Assembly: GCA_000955785.1 (NCBI GenBank)
Contig: JYOD01000003.1
Span: 1-64,000, forward strand
Direction of reading: 5' to 3'
Origin: Burkholderiaceae bacterium 16
Lineage (GTDB): Bacteria; Pseudomonadota; Gammaproteobacteria; Burkholderiales; Burkholderiaceae
Length of the DNA: 64,000 nt
The position numbers and the translations under genes were made by a program. Position 1 is the first letter of the stretch. Each line of letters starts with the position of its first letter. This document shows positions 25,319 to 34,326 of this stretch, piece by piece. The notes under the pieces were generated by a model that made no database searches, was not told the origin of the DNA, and worked only from the letters and a program-made list of their open reading frames with translations.

Positions 25319-26664
25319 GATGGCTCCCCGACCGAAGCCGCGCCGGCCAGCGGACGGATTGGCGGATAGACGAAGGTCTTATCGAGATGCGCGGGCTGCG
25401 GCACGTACAGCCGCAGCGTCACGTAGAACGGGCCCGCGGGCGCCGGCAGCCAGTTGCCCTCCGTTGCCGGATCGGCCGGCGGTGTCGCCGACAGGCGCAG
25501 CCGCAGGCTGCCGTCGGCGTCGTAGCGCAGGCTCGGCGAGCGGTCGCCCAGCGAGTAGCGTCCGAGCGCGTTGTCCACCAGCATGCAGTCGGTCTTGTCG
25601 TACATGGTGAGCGACCAGAACGCGCCTACCTGTGGCAGCGCATCCGCGGCGAAGGCCAGTTCGTAGCCGGTGCGGCCATCGAGCGGTGCGCCCTCGCTGT
25701 CTCGATCGGCCATGACGTACATCGCCTCTTCCACGCCAAGCGCGCCAATATAGTTGCGCGCTACCAGCGCGCGCTCGGCAAAGCGCGTGCCGAACGATTC
25801 GCGGATTTCCACCGGCAGGGTCCAGCCACCGCCAAGGTCGGAGGGCAGCGGCGCCGCCAGTTCGGCGAGCACCTCCTTGATCGCGGTGTCCAAACGCGCC
25901 AGCACGGCGTCGCCAGGCGCGGACCCGCCGCAATCCGCGCCGACGCCGGACTGCGCGAAGCCTGCCACCAGCGCGGCTTCGGCCGCCGGCGGCGGATTCT
26001 CGCGCAACGCCTGGTTGACGACCTCAGCGTAGCGGCGCGGATCGCCCAGGTGCTCGCCCGGCTGCATGCCGACATCGAAGGGCCGCGCGGCGGGCGCGCC
26101 GTCGAGCGTGCTGAGGCGAAACTGGTCCTGCAGCGCATGCACGGCCGGCAGGTCGGCCTCGCCGTCCACCAGCACGCGGCCGAGCAGCCAGACCGCGTCG
26201 GTAGGGCAGGCAATGGCGGTCGCGCCCGCCGGCACTTCGCCCTGCCAGCGCGGACCATGCAGCAGGAAGCGCCCGCGCCCGTTGCCGGTGGTGCGGGTGC
26301 CGATGTAGCCGAAGGGGTTGGTATAGAAGTCGAGCAGTCCGAGCACGTAGTAGCGCCCTGCGCTGTCGGGCACGTCCAGCAGCAGCGGCCCACGTGACAG
26401 GTCGAGCCAGGCGTTGCTGTAAAGCGTGTCGTTGTTGGGCGTGACCACCTGGCGATGCTGCGGGCCGAGCAGTTGGCGGGTGTGGATGAAATGATTGATC
26501 CAGCGCACCGGGGCATCGGGCTGCGGCGCGGCGAATGCACCCGCGCTGTTGCGGCGCGGGCAGGTGGCGGCACGCATGCGCGCCATCTCGTAGAGGGGCA
26601 GCGTGTAGCGCACCGCGTCATGGGCGGGCGTGGCGGTTCCGGTACGGGTCATGGTGGCTTCCAT
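25315..26664 (-). CDS. DUF1254/DUF1214 protein, copy B
   Basis: A 449-aa protein. The DUF1254 block appears early (VVTPNNDTLYSNAWLDLSRG, about residues 72-91), followed by GRYYVLGLLDFYTNPFGYIG. The DUF1214 part closes the protein (FWSLTMYDKTDCMLVDN, then NWLPAPAGPFYVTLRLYVPQ). No signal peptide is seen, so it is probably cytoplasmic, unlike many family members. The catalytic activity of the family is not established. It lies 12 bases after a second copy and overlaps the Bug receptor gene. The start at 26664 has GGAG upstream. Confidence 0.85.
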   Translation of the reverse strand: MEATMTRTGTATPAHDAVRYTLPLYEMARMRAATCPRRNSAGAFAAPQPDAPVRWINHFIHTRQLLGPQHRQVVTPNNDTLYSNAWLDLSRGPLLLDVPDSAGRYYVLGLLDFYTNPFGYIGTRTTGNGRGRFLLHGPRWQGEVPAGATAIACPTDAVWLLGRVLVDGEADLPAVHALQDQFRLSTLDGAPAARPFDVGMQPGEHLGDPRRYAEVVNQALRENPPPAAEAALVAGFAQSGVGADCGGSAPGDAVLARLDTAIKEVLAELAAPLPSDLGGGWTLPVEIRESFGTRFAERALVARNYIGALGVEEAMYVMADRDSEGAPLDGRTGYELAFAADALPQVGAFWSLTMYDKTDCMLVDNALGRYSLGDRSPSLRYDADGSLRLRLSATPPADPATEGNWLPAPAGPFYVTLRLYVPQPAHLDKTFVYPPIRPLAGAASVGEPS

Positions 26665-26676
26665 TGCAGGCTCCTA

Positions 26677-27984
26677 TTAGTCGATGCGGCGCACGGCCGG
26701 GATGGTGTACTGGCCGTCCAGGAACGACCGGGCCGGATGGTAGAGCCGCAGGATCAGGTAGAACGGCCCCGCGGGCGCGGGCAGCCAGTTGTCCTGCTGC
26801 AGCGGGCGCGCATGCGAGATGGGAAGCACCAGGCTGCCGTCCGCCTCCATCTGCAGGCCCGGCGTGCGGTCCCCCACCGCGTAGCGCCCGATCTCGTTGG
26901 CGCTGAAATAGCGGTCCTCGCCATACAGCGATACCGACCAGAATGCCTGCGCGGGCGGCAGCATGCCGGGCGCGAAGCGCAGTTCGTAGCGGTGACGGCC
27001 ATCGAGCGGCTGGCCATCAGCATCGAAATCGGCCATGGCGTAGATCGCCTCGTCGGCACGCAGGGCGCCGAGCCCCTTCATCGCGGTGCAGGCGCGCTGC
27101 AGCCAGTCGTCGCCGTACATGCCGAGCTTCAGGCTGTAGCCCCAGCTCTTGCGGCCCTGGCTGCGCGTATGCGCCTCGATCACGGCCATGGCCTGCGCGT
27201 AGGCGCTCTCAAGCCCGGCCACCACGGCCGGGCGCAATGCCGCCAGCTCGGTCTCGTCTTCCAGCCGGATGCCCACTTTGCGCAGCAGGGTCAGCAGGCC
27301 GAGCTCCTCCGCCGCCGGCGGGAACTCGCGCAGCGCATTGAAGAGGTTGTGGAAGAAGTCCAGCGCGGGCCGGCCACTGTCGCGCCATTGCGCCACGCAG
27401 CGCGGGCGCGCGGCGCCCGGCGTGCGGGTGAGCGCGAAGCCCTGTTCGAAAGCGCGCGCTGCCGGCAGGTCCTGCGGCCCCTGCACCAGCACGCGGCCGA
27501 GCAGCCAGACCAGCGAGCTGGGGCATTGCACCGCATGCTTGCCGCTGGCCTGCTGGCCCGGGCCGGTCAACTCGATCTCGCCGCCTTCGGCAGCGACGTT
27601 ACGCGGGCCCAGATTCTCGAAGTTGTTGGTGTGGACGTCGAGCAGCTCGATCACGTAGTAGCGCCCCGCGTCGGGCAGCGGCGGGATGCGCAGCGTCACG
27701 GGGCCCTCGGCCAGGTTGATCCACCCGCAGAAGTACAGCAGGTCGTTGGCCGGGGTGACGATGTCGCGGTCCTCGTGCGTCCACTGGCGCTCGCTGGCCG
27801 ACAGAGCATTCATCGGCGCGCGGCCGTAACCCGTGGCCGCGTCGACCGAGGTCTGCAGGCGGCAGGTACGCAGCGTTTCGATCAGCGCGTAGCCATAGAT
27901 CGCGAGCGGAAAGGCCGCGCCAGCGACGAGGGCCTGCTGCGGGCTGGCGTGGGTTGCCGGGGCGAGGGGCGGATTCATGTTCAT
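26677..27984 (-). CDS. DUF1254/DUF1214 protein, copy A
   Basis: A 435-aa paralogue of the downstream gene. It has the DUF1254 block (IVTPANDLLYFCGWINLAEG), GRYYVIELLDVHTNNFENLG, and the DUF1214 end (FWSVSLYGEDRYFSANEIG, NWLPAPAGPFYLILRLYHPA). No signal peptide is visible. The two copies share only the family motifs, so they are likely distinct subunits or enzymes rather than a recent duplication. The start at 27984 follows CAGGAGCC. It lies between a Bug receptor and copy B in a six-gene same-strand array. Confidence 0.85.
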   Translation of the reverse strand: MNMNPPLAPATHASPQQALVAGAAFPLAIYGYALIETLRTCRLQTSVDAATGYGRAPMNALSASERQWTHEDRDIVTPANDLLYFCGWINLAEGPVTLRIPPLPDAGRYYVIELLDVHTNNFENLGPRNVAAEGGEIELTGPGQQASGKHAVQCPSSLVWLLGRVLVQGPQDLPAARAFEQGFALTRTPGAARPRCVAQWRDSGRPALDFFHNLFNALREFPPAAEELGLLTLLRKVGIRLEDETELAALRPAVVAGLESAYAQAMAVIEAHTRSQGRKSWGYSLKLGMYGDDWLQRACTAMKGLGALRADEAIYAMADFDADGQPLDGRHRYELRFAPGMLPPAQAFWSVSLYGEDRYFSANEIGRYAVGDRTPGLQMEADGSLVLPISHARPLQQDNWLPAPAGPFYLILRLYHPARSFLDGQYTIPAVRRID

Positions 27985-28004
27985 GCGTTTGGCTCCTGAC
28001 GAAA

Positions 28005-29027
28005 TTATTCGAGCGCGGCGCCGCTCGTCTTGACGAGGGCGGCCCAGGCGCGGATGTCTTGCTGCATTTGCGCGGCAAAGGCGGCGCGCGGCTGCGGGGT
28101 GAAGCGCATGCCCAGCGTTGCGGCCTGCGCCTGCATGGCGGGCTCGGCCATGATGGCGTCGACGGCGCGCTCCAGCCGGTCGACGATGGCCGCCGGCGTG
28201 CGGGCCGGCGCGAACAGCGCGAACCAGCTATCGATGCGGAACGGCACCCCGGACTCGGCGAAGGTCGGCACGTCGGGCAGCGCCACCGAGCGCTCCGATC
28301 CGGTGACCGCCAGCGCCCGGACCTTGCCGCTGCGGATCAGCGGCAAGGTGCCGGCCAGGTCGGACATGGCCACCGGCAGCGTGCCGCCCATCACGTCGGT
28401 CAGCATCGGGCTGACACCCTTGTACGGGATATGGCGCAGATGGATGCCGCTGCTCACGTTCAGGCTCTCGCCGGCCAGGTGGCCGCCAGAGCCGGGGCCC
28501 CAGGAGCCATAGGCCAGGTCCGCGCCGGGACGCCTGGCCTTCGCGATCAGCGCCGGCAGGTCCTTGCCCGTGAAGGCCGGGCCCGCCACCAGCACATTGC
28601 CGCCGTAGGCGAGGCGCCCCACCGGCACGAAATCGCGCACGGGATCGTAGGGCAGCCGGGGGAAGATCGCCGGCGCGATCGCATGCGTGGCGGAGATGCC
28701 TAGCAATAGCGTGTAGCCGTCCGGCGCGGCGCGCGCGACCTGCGCGGAGCCGATGGAGCCGGTGGCGCCCGCCACGTTCTCCACCAGCACGGTGCCGCCC
28801 AGCGCGGTCGAAAGCCTGGCGGCCACCAGCCGCCCGATCACGTCGGTGCCGCCGCCTGGCGGGAAAGGCACGACGAGGCGGATCGGCCTGCCGGGGAACT
28901 TGCCGGATTCCGCGGGCGCCGCATGCGCCGGTGCGGCGGTGAACGCGATCAGCATGGCGCAGGCGCCGATGGTGCGGGGAATATTGGCCGCCGGCGCGCA
29001 CGCGGCCCTTGCAGCTTGCAAATGCAT
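28005..29027 (-). CDS. Bug/TctC-family receptor 3
   Basis: A 340-aa periplasmic receptor with a signal peptide (residues about 1-36, ending A-H-A) and the mature region FPGRPIRLVVPFPPGGGTDV. Motifs AAPDGYTLLLG, PYKGVSPMLTDVMGG and PDVPTFAESG are present. The start at 29027 follows CAGGAGACAACC. It stands between the NDP-forming acyl-CoA synthetase and the two DUF1254 genes. It is presumably the uptake receptor for the compound that this operon degrades. Confidence 0.92.
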   Translation of the reverse strand: MHLQAARAACAPAANIPRTIGACAMLIAFTAAPAHAAPAESGKFPGRPIRLVVPFPPGGGTDVIGRLVAARLSTALGGTVLVENVAGATGSIGSAQVARAAPDGYTLLLGISATHAIAPAIFPRLPYDPVRDFVPVGRLAYGGNVLVAGPAFTGKDLPALIAKARRPGADLAYGSWGPGSGGHLAGESLNVSSGIHLRHIPYKGVSPMLTDVMGGTLPVAMSDLAGTLPLIRSGKVRALAVTGSERSVALPDVPTFAESGVPFRIDSWFALFAPARTPAAIVDRLERAVDAIMAEPAMQAQAATLGMRFTPQPRAAFAAQMQQDIRAWAALVKTSGAALE

Positions 29028-29128
29028 GATGGTTGTCTCCTGTTTTTGTCCGAGCCCATCCGCGCACCCGGTCTGTGCCGGTCTGTGGTTGCGCGGTGGC
29101 GGTACGTTGCCTTGCTACGCCATCTCGT

Positions 29129-31285
29129 TCAGGCCGTTGCGCCAGCCGGCAGCAAGGTGATCACGGCATCCGCCGCGACCGGCCCTTCGGCGCCGACGAT
29201 GAAAGGATTGATTTCCAGCGTATCGAGCCGGGGCCCGAGCGCGGCGGCCAACTGCGATACCCGCACCAGCAAGCCGGCAGCCTGCGCCAGCGGCAGCACA
29301 GGGTTGCCGCGATGGCCCGCGAACAGCACCGCCGCGCGGCTTTGCTCCAGCATGGCAAGGGCGCGCTCCGGCGACAGCGGTGCGAGGCCGAAGGCCATCT
29401 GCCGGAAAATTTCCACGGCGGTGCCGCCGATGCCGGCCAGCACCACCAGCCCGAACACCGGATCGCGCCGCACGCCCACCATCAGCTCGCCCCAGCCGCG
29501 CACCATGCGCGCCACCAGCACGCCCTCGAAAGGCAAGCTGGCATCGGCCCGGGTCAGTGCCGCCTGCATCTGCGCAAAGGCTTTGCGCACGGCGGCGGCG
29601 TCCGTCAGGTTGAGGGCCACGCCGCCCACGTCGCTCTTGTGCAGCACCTGCGCCGAGCACAGCTTCACAACGACCGGGTAGCCGACGCGCTGGGCCAGGG
29701 CCACGGCCTCGTCGGCATTGCGGGCCAGACCGTGCGGGGCCACCGGCACGCCGGCGTCCGCCAGCAGGCGCATGGCTTCGAACTCGGACAGTGCGCTGGC
29801 GTCTTCCGGCACATCGCGCAGCAGCGGAGCGATTGGCACAACACGCTCGGTGGCCGACGGGCTTGCGGCCGCCGCCTCCAACGCCGCCGCGCGGGCCAGC
29901 GCGGCCACGGCCTCGATGGCGTGGGCCGGCTCGCGGAACACCAGGCAGCCGTGCGCTTCCAGCCAGGCGCGCTTGTCGTCGTCGACCACGCCGGACAGCA
30001 GCAGCGGCGCGGCGCGCTTGTCCTCGTGCAGCGCGCCGATGGTGCGCTGGAGTTCTTCCCACAGCCGCGGTGCGTTGGCGCCACCGGCCAGGAAGGCCAC
30101 CACGCAGCCGTACTCGCCGCAGGTAGCCACGCCGGCCATCGCATCGAGCAGCACGGCGGGCTGGGCTACCACCTGGCCCGTGACATCGATCGGATTGGCG
30201 GTGCTGGCAAAGGGAATGCTCTTGCGCAGCGCCCGCGCGGCCGCCGCCGGCATGGGTGGCATCGGCATGCCAAGCTCCTCGGCGCGATCGGCCATCATGA
30301 TGCCGACCCCGCCGGACACCGTGAGGATGGCCACCGGCGTCACGGCGTCCGCGACCAGGCCGCCCGGGCTGCTCCAGCGCGCCGGTCGCCGCCCGCGTGA
30401 CAACGTGTAGCCGAGCCGGAAGAAATCTTCCAGCGTATTGGCACGGTGCACGCCGTATTCGTCGAACACGGCCTGGTAGACCGCATCCTCGCCGGCCAGG
30501 CTGGCCGTGTGCGATTGCGCCGAGCGCGCGCCGGCCTCGGTGGTGCCCACCTTGGTGATCACCACCGGCTTGCCGGCGGCGCGCGCGGCGGCCAGCGCCT
30601 GGCGCAGACGCTGGCCGTCGCGGCAACCTTCCATATAGGTCAGGATCACGCGCGTGTCATCATCCTGCGCCATCCATTCGATCACGTCGGCCACTTGCAG
30701 CCCGGCCTCGTTGCCGGTGGTCACCCAGTGGCTCAGCCCCAGCCCAGCCTCGCGCGCCAGCGCGAAGGCATAGGCGCCGAACGCGCCGCTCTGGCTGACC
30801 AGGCCCACATCCCCCACCGGCGGCGCGCCGGTCAGCGGGATCGGCGAGAAGGTGGCGAACAGGCGCGCGCGCAGGTTCATCGCACCCAGGCAATTGGGGC
30901 CGAGCAGTGCCACGCGGTGCCGGCGCGCGCTGTCGGCCAGCGCCAGCTGCATGGCCTGGCCTTCCTCGCCCACTTCGGCAAAGCCCGAGGTAAAGAAGAT
31001 CGCGGCGCGTGTGCCGTTCTGCGCCAGTTGCACCATCACAGACTCCGTCGCCACGGCCGGCACGGCCACGATGGCAAGGTCGACGGGCTCGCCGATGGCG
31101 GCCATCGACGGGTACGCGGGCAAGCCCTGGATCTCGCCGGCGCTGGGGTGCACGGGATAGATGCGCCCCGCATAGCCAAGCTCGCGCAGCAGACGGATGG
31201 GCATGCCGCCCACTTTGTCGGGCTGCGTGGACGCGCCGATTACCGCGACCGAACGCGGTTTCAGCAGGGAATCTAGATCGGGCAT
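29129..31285 (-). CDS. NDP-forming acetate/acyl-CoA synthetase, fused alpha-beta type
   Basis: A 718-aa enzyme. Residues about 8-130 are the CoA-binding Rossmann domain (SVAVIGASTQPDKVGGMPIR, LLGPNCLGAMN). The middle succinyl-CoA-ligase-like domains carry SQSGAFGAYAFALA and the SHTASLAGED segment. The C-terminal third (about 500-715) is an ATP-grasp module (GYPVVVKLCSAQVLHKSDVG). The family makes acyl-CoA from an acid, CoA and ATP, giving ADP and phosphate, or runs in reverse. It follows an IclR regulator and leads a Bug-DUF1254-DUF1254-Bug array, so it probably activates the acid produced there. The start at 31285 follows GGAGACTAAGCC. Confidence 0.9.
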   Translation of the reverse strand: MPDLDSLLKPRSVAVIGASTQPDKVGGMPIRLLRELGYAGRIYPVHPSAGEIQGLPAYPSMAAIGEPVDLAIVAVPAVATESVMVQLAQNGTRAAIFFTSGFAEVGEEGQAMQLALADSARRHRVALLGPNCLGAMNLRARLFATFSPIPLTGAPPVGDVGLVSQSGAFGAYAFALAREAGLGLSHWVTTGNEAGLQVADVIEWMAQDDDTRVILTYMEGCRDGQRLRQALAAARAAGKPVVITKVGTTEAGARSAQSHTASLAGEDAVYQAVFDEYGVHRANTLEDFFRLGYTLSRGRRPARWSSPGGLVADAVTPVAILTVSGGVGIMMADRAEELGMPMPPMPAAAARALRKSIPFASTANPIDVTGQVVAQPAVLLDAMAGVATCGEYGCVVAFLAGGANAPRLWEELQRTIGALHEDKRAAPLLLSGVVDDDKRAWLEAHGCLVFREPAHAIEAVAALARAAALEAAAASPSATERVVPIAPLLRDVPEDASALSEFEAMRLLADAGVPVAPHGLARNADEAVALAQRVGYPVVVKLCSAQVLHKSDVGGVALNLTDAAAVRKAFAQMQAALTRADASLPFEGVLVARMVRGWGELMVGVRRDPVFGLVVLAGIGGTAVEIFRQMAFGLAPLSPERALAMLEQSRAAVLFAGHRGNPVLPLAQAAGLLVRVSQLAAALGPRLDTLEINPFIVGAEGPVAADAVITLLPAGATA

Positions 31286-31373
31286 GGCTTAGTCTCCGGG
31301 TTGCCTTGAAGGCTTGTTTCAGGATGGACGCCTGTACCGGCGCTGCCTGTGTGTCGTCTGGCGCGCGGCGCGG

Positions 31374-32180
31374 CTATTGCCGCAGCCCGGTCACCGATTC
31401 GATCGAACGCGTCATCTCCATCAGCAGCGGCGCGATTTTTTTCTCCAGCATGCCGCGCCGCAATTGCGACGCCGCAATGGCGCAGTTGAACAGCAGCGGG
31501 CGGTTCAGGTGGACGATGCGCGAATACACGCCGACGCCATGCACGCCGCTGCCCGCGTCGCCTAAGTTGATGGCGAAGCCGCGCTTGGGGTAATGGGCCA
31601 CGTTGTGGCAAACAGTGTCGTAGCAGGCCGCGTATTCCTCGGGACGCTCGCGCTGCGCGGCTTGCATCAGGGTTTCGAATTCCGCCTTGGACAAGGTACT
31701 CAGGAAGGCGCGGCCCATGCCGGTGCTCAGCACCGAGCGCACCGCGCCCACGCCGGGGCGTGCGGGCGTGCCCTCGTTATGCGTGCAGGTCAGCAAGTAG
31801 GTCACGTCAAGCCGGTGCGCCACGCCCATCGACACCGCACCCTCGATGCGGTCCGCCAGCGCCTGCATCAGCGGCCGCGCCACATGGCGCACCTGCAGGC
31901 CGGTCAGGTAGGGGTAGCCCAGCGCCAGCACCTGGGCGCCGACGAAGTACTTGTCCAGTTTGGGGTCCCAGTCCAGGTAGCCCAGCTCGAACAAGGTGCG
32001 GCAGATGCGCGACACCGTGGCGCGGGGCAGTTGCAGGCGTTCGGATAGCTCGCCGTTGCCCAGCGGCCGCGGCTCGTCGATGAAGCAGCGCAGCAGGGCA
32101 AACCCCTTGGCCAGAAGCCCGCCGAAAGAGGGGTCGTCTTTCCTGCGCTCGGCAATGAATTGTTCGACCGGCGTGTTCAT
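31374..32180 (-). CDS. IclR-family transcriptional regulator
   Basis: A 268-aa regulator. The winged HTH is at residues about 18-80 (FALLRCFIDEPRPLGNGELS, LPRATVSRICRTLFELGYL), and the IclR effector domain fills the rest (GAVSMGVAHRLDVTYLL, STGMGRAFLSTLS). The ATG at 32180 follows AAGGAGACAAG and puts the HTH at the N-terminus. It is the first gene of the same-strand operon that contains the acyl-CoA synthetase and DUF1254 genes, and is divergent from a TetR gene. It probably controls the operon and itself. Confidence 0.93.
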   Translation of the reverse strand: MNTPVEQFIAERRKDDPSFGGLLAKGFALLRCFIDEPRPLGNGELSERLQLPRATVSRICRTLFELGYLDWDPKLDKYFVGAQVLALGYPYLTGLQVRHVARPLMQALADRIEGAVSMGVAHRLDVTYLLTCTHNEGTPARPGVGAVRSVLSTGMGRAFLSTLSKAEFETLMQAAQRERPEEYAACYDTVCHNVAHYPKRGFAINLGDAGSGVHGVGVYSRIVHLNRPLLFNCAIAASQLRRGMLEKKIAPLLMEMTRSIESVTGLRQ

Positions 32181-32239
32181 CTTGTCTCCTTGCACTGCAG
32201 TGTGGGTGCGGTTTTTTTCTGTGTCAAAGATCGGAATTG

Positions 32240-32258
32240 ATTTCCATATATTGGAAAT
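32240..32258. promoter_or_regulatory. Candidate IclR/TetR operator (ATTTCCA-N5-TGGAAAT)
   Basis: A perfect 7-bp inverted repeat with an AT-rich 5-base spacer, 60 bases upstream of the IclR start and 80 bases upstream of the TetR start. The half-site TGGAAAT is the same as that described for E. coli IclR, although there the halves are arranged in the opposite order. Confidence 0.5.
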
Positions 32259-32289
32259 ATAGGCCTGCTCTTGACGAAACGCCGTAGTA

Positions 32290-32301
32290 ACCATATGGTT
32301 C
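32290..32301. promoter_or_regulatory. Second palindrome in the IclR/TetR intergenic region
   Basis: AACCATATGGTT is a perfect 12-bp palindrome, 37 bases upstream of the TetR gene. It is a candidate site for the TetR protein itself. Confidence 0.4.
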
Positions 32302-32337
32302 ACAAAACCGAATCCGAATTCGCATACGGAATTTGCC

Positions 32338-33030
32338 ATGCCTATCTCGTCCTCTGCCGCGCCCCCCGCCAAGCCCTCCAAGGGGACATCCGCGTTCCCC
32401 ACCGTAGCCACCCCATCGATCCTGCAGCCGCCGCGCCAGCGGCGTGCCCGCGAGACGGAACAAGCACTGCTCGATGCGGGCCGCGAGTTGCTGGCGCAGC
32501 GGGATTTCTCGGCGGTTTCCGTGGCGCAGATCGCCTCCGCCTGCGAAGTCTCCGTGGGGGCCTTCTACGGCCGCTTCCGCGACAAGCAGGCGTTCTTCGA
32601 GTCGCTGCGTACGCTGGTGATGCGGGAAACCGGAGAATCCGTCTCGCGTTACCTGCGCGTGGAGCGCTGGGAAGAAGTGCCTACCGACGTCATGCTCGAA
32701 AAAATCATGCGTTACGTGGTGCTGGGCTGCCATGCCAATCGTGGTGTGATCAAGGCTTCGCTCAAGCATGCCTCGATCCGACCGGAGGAATGGCTGCCGC
32801 ACCGGGAAAGCGGCCAGGCGGTGGTGGAGCGCATGGTGGCCCTGCTGGTGCCGCGCCTGCCGATGCCGCCCGAGCAGGCCGAACTGCGTGTGCGCTTTGC
32901 CATGCAGGCCGTGTTCAGCATCGTGGTCAATGCCATCCTCAACGATGCCGGCCCGCTGCCGCTCGACGACGAGCGCCTCCCTGGCGAGATGACCCGCCTC
33001 GTGGCCGGCTACCTGGCAATGCCCGGCTGA
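32338..33030 (+). CDS. TetR/AcrR-family transcriptional regulator
   Basis: A 230-aa regulator. After a 35-residue Pro/Ser-rich leader, the HTH spans about 38-85 (ARETEQALLDAGRELLAQRD, SVAQIASACEVSVGAFYGRF). The C-terminal helical ligand domain follows. It is divergent from the IclR gene and is followed 119 bases later by a Bug receptor gene on the same strand, either of which could be its target. No local evidence links it to the 16-bp palindromes in the 37-54 kb region. Confidence 0.92.
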   Translation: MPISSSAAPPAKPSKGTSAFPTVATPSILQPPRQRRARETEQALLDAGRELLAQRDFSAVSVAQIASACEVSVGAFYGRFRDKQAFFESLRTLVMRETGESVSRYLRVERWEEVPTDVMLEKIMRYVVLGCHANRGVIKASLKHASIRPEEWLPHRESGQAVVERMVALLVPRLPMPPEQAELRVRFAMQAVFSIVVNAILNDAGPLPLDDERLPGEMTRLVAGYLAMPG

Positions 33031-33149
33031 CGCCACGACGCTCCGTGGGCATGCAGCCCCGCCCATGACTCCCGCCTGAAAGACTTCCACGGCGCGCGCA
33101 CTCGCTCGGAGCGCGCGCCGGATCCAATAAAACCCCGAGGAGACAAACC

Positions 33150-34148
33150 ATGACATTACGCAGCCCGTTCTGCGGGAAAGCTGCCGCCCTGCTCGCGTGC
33201 GCGTGCGCGGCACTGCTGCCGCTGGCCGCGCACGCCCAGGCCGGCTACCCCAACAAACCCCTGCACCTGATCGTGCCCTACCCCGCCGGCGGCCTGACCG
33301 ACACGCTCTCGCGCACGCTGGCGGAAGGCCTGGGCAAGCGGCTGGGTCAGATCGTGGTGGTGGAGAACAAAGGCGGTGCCGGCGGCATCATCGGCACCGA
33401 CTATGTAGCCAAGTCCGCACCCGATGGCTACACGCTGCTGCTGACGATCCCCGGCCCCATAAGCGCCAACCTGGCCCTTTACAAGAAGCTGCCCTACGAT
33501 CCGCGCACCGACCTGCGACAGGTCTCCGACGTGGCGACGGCGCGCACGGTGCTGGCCGTCAACGGCGCGCTGCCGGTGAAGACGGTGGCCGAGCTGATCG
33601 CCTATGCCAAGAAGGAGCCCGGCAAGCTGCGCATGGGCTCCTGGGGACCCGGCACCCAGCCGCACACCATCCAGGCCTATCTGGACAAGACCTACGGCGT
33701 CGATATCCTGCACGTGCCCTATCGCGGCGAGGGTCCCATGGTGACGGACCTGCTGGCGGGCCAGGTCAATGTGACGGTCGGCTCGGTGACGTCGCTGAAG
33801 CAGCACTTCGCCAGCGGCAAGCTGCGCCCGCTGGCCGTCACCGGCAGCCGACGCGCCAAGGCGCTGCCTGACGTGCCGACCTTTGCCGAGGCCGGCTACC
33901 CCGACGAGCCATACAAGCTGGTCGGCCCCATCACGCTGCTGGTGCCCTCGCGCACGCCGAACGATATCGTCGAGCGCCTGGGCCGCGAGGTAAGCGCGCT
34001 GGTGAAATCGCCGGAGATCAGCCAGCGTATCGAGGACATGGGAGCCGAGCCGATCGGCAACCTGCCCGCCGAGGCCGTGAGCGCCTACAAGGCCTACCTG
34101 CCGGGGGTGCTCAAGCTGACCGCCGATACCGGGGTGACGCTGGATTAA
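33150..34148 (+). CDS. Bug/TctC-family receptor 4
   Basis: A 332-aa periplasmic receptor with a signal peptide (residues about 1-30, ending A-H-A) and the mature start YPNKPLHLIVPYPAGGLTDT. Motifs SAPDGYTLLLT, PYRGEGPMVTDLLAGQ and PDVPTFAEAG are present. The ATG at 33150 follows GAGGAGACAAACC. There is no membrane subunit nearby. Confidence 0.93.
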   Translation: MTLRSPFCGKAAALLACACAALLPLAAHAQAGYPNKPLHLIVPYPAGGLTDTLSRTLAEGLGKRLGQIVVVENKGGAGGIIGTDYVAKSAPDGYTLLLTIPGPISANLALYKKLPYDPRTDLRQVSDVATARTVLAVNGALPVKTVAELIAYAKKEPGKLRMGSWGPGTQPHTIQAYLDKTYGVDILHVPYRGEGPMVTDLLAGQVNVTVGSVTSLKQHFASGKLRPLAVTGSRRAKALPDVPTFAEAGYPDEPYKLVGPITLLVPSRTPNDIVERLGREVSALVKSPEISQRIEDMGAEPIGNLPAEAVSAYKAYLPGVLKLTADTGVTLD

Positions 34149-34326
34149 CGCCGGCCGGCGGCGGGATAATGCAGCGCGGAAATGGCCGCTATGAATCCGC
34201 CGGTGCTTCCCTTGGCCGCCATGCCCCGCGCCCATACAATGCCTGCTCCTCGCGCGGCGCCACCGCGCCGCGTGCCGATTCCCGCATTCCCGCTTCCGGC
34301 GGTGCCTTCCGGCGCCGACATCACGC

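Noticed and set aside
32338-33030. Local TetR as the regulator of the 16-bp palindrome regulon
   Set aside because: None of the TCGTCGGANNCGACGA sites occurs at its own promoter, which instead has different palindromes, so there is no sequence support for the link.
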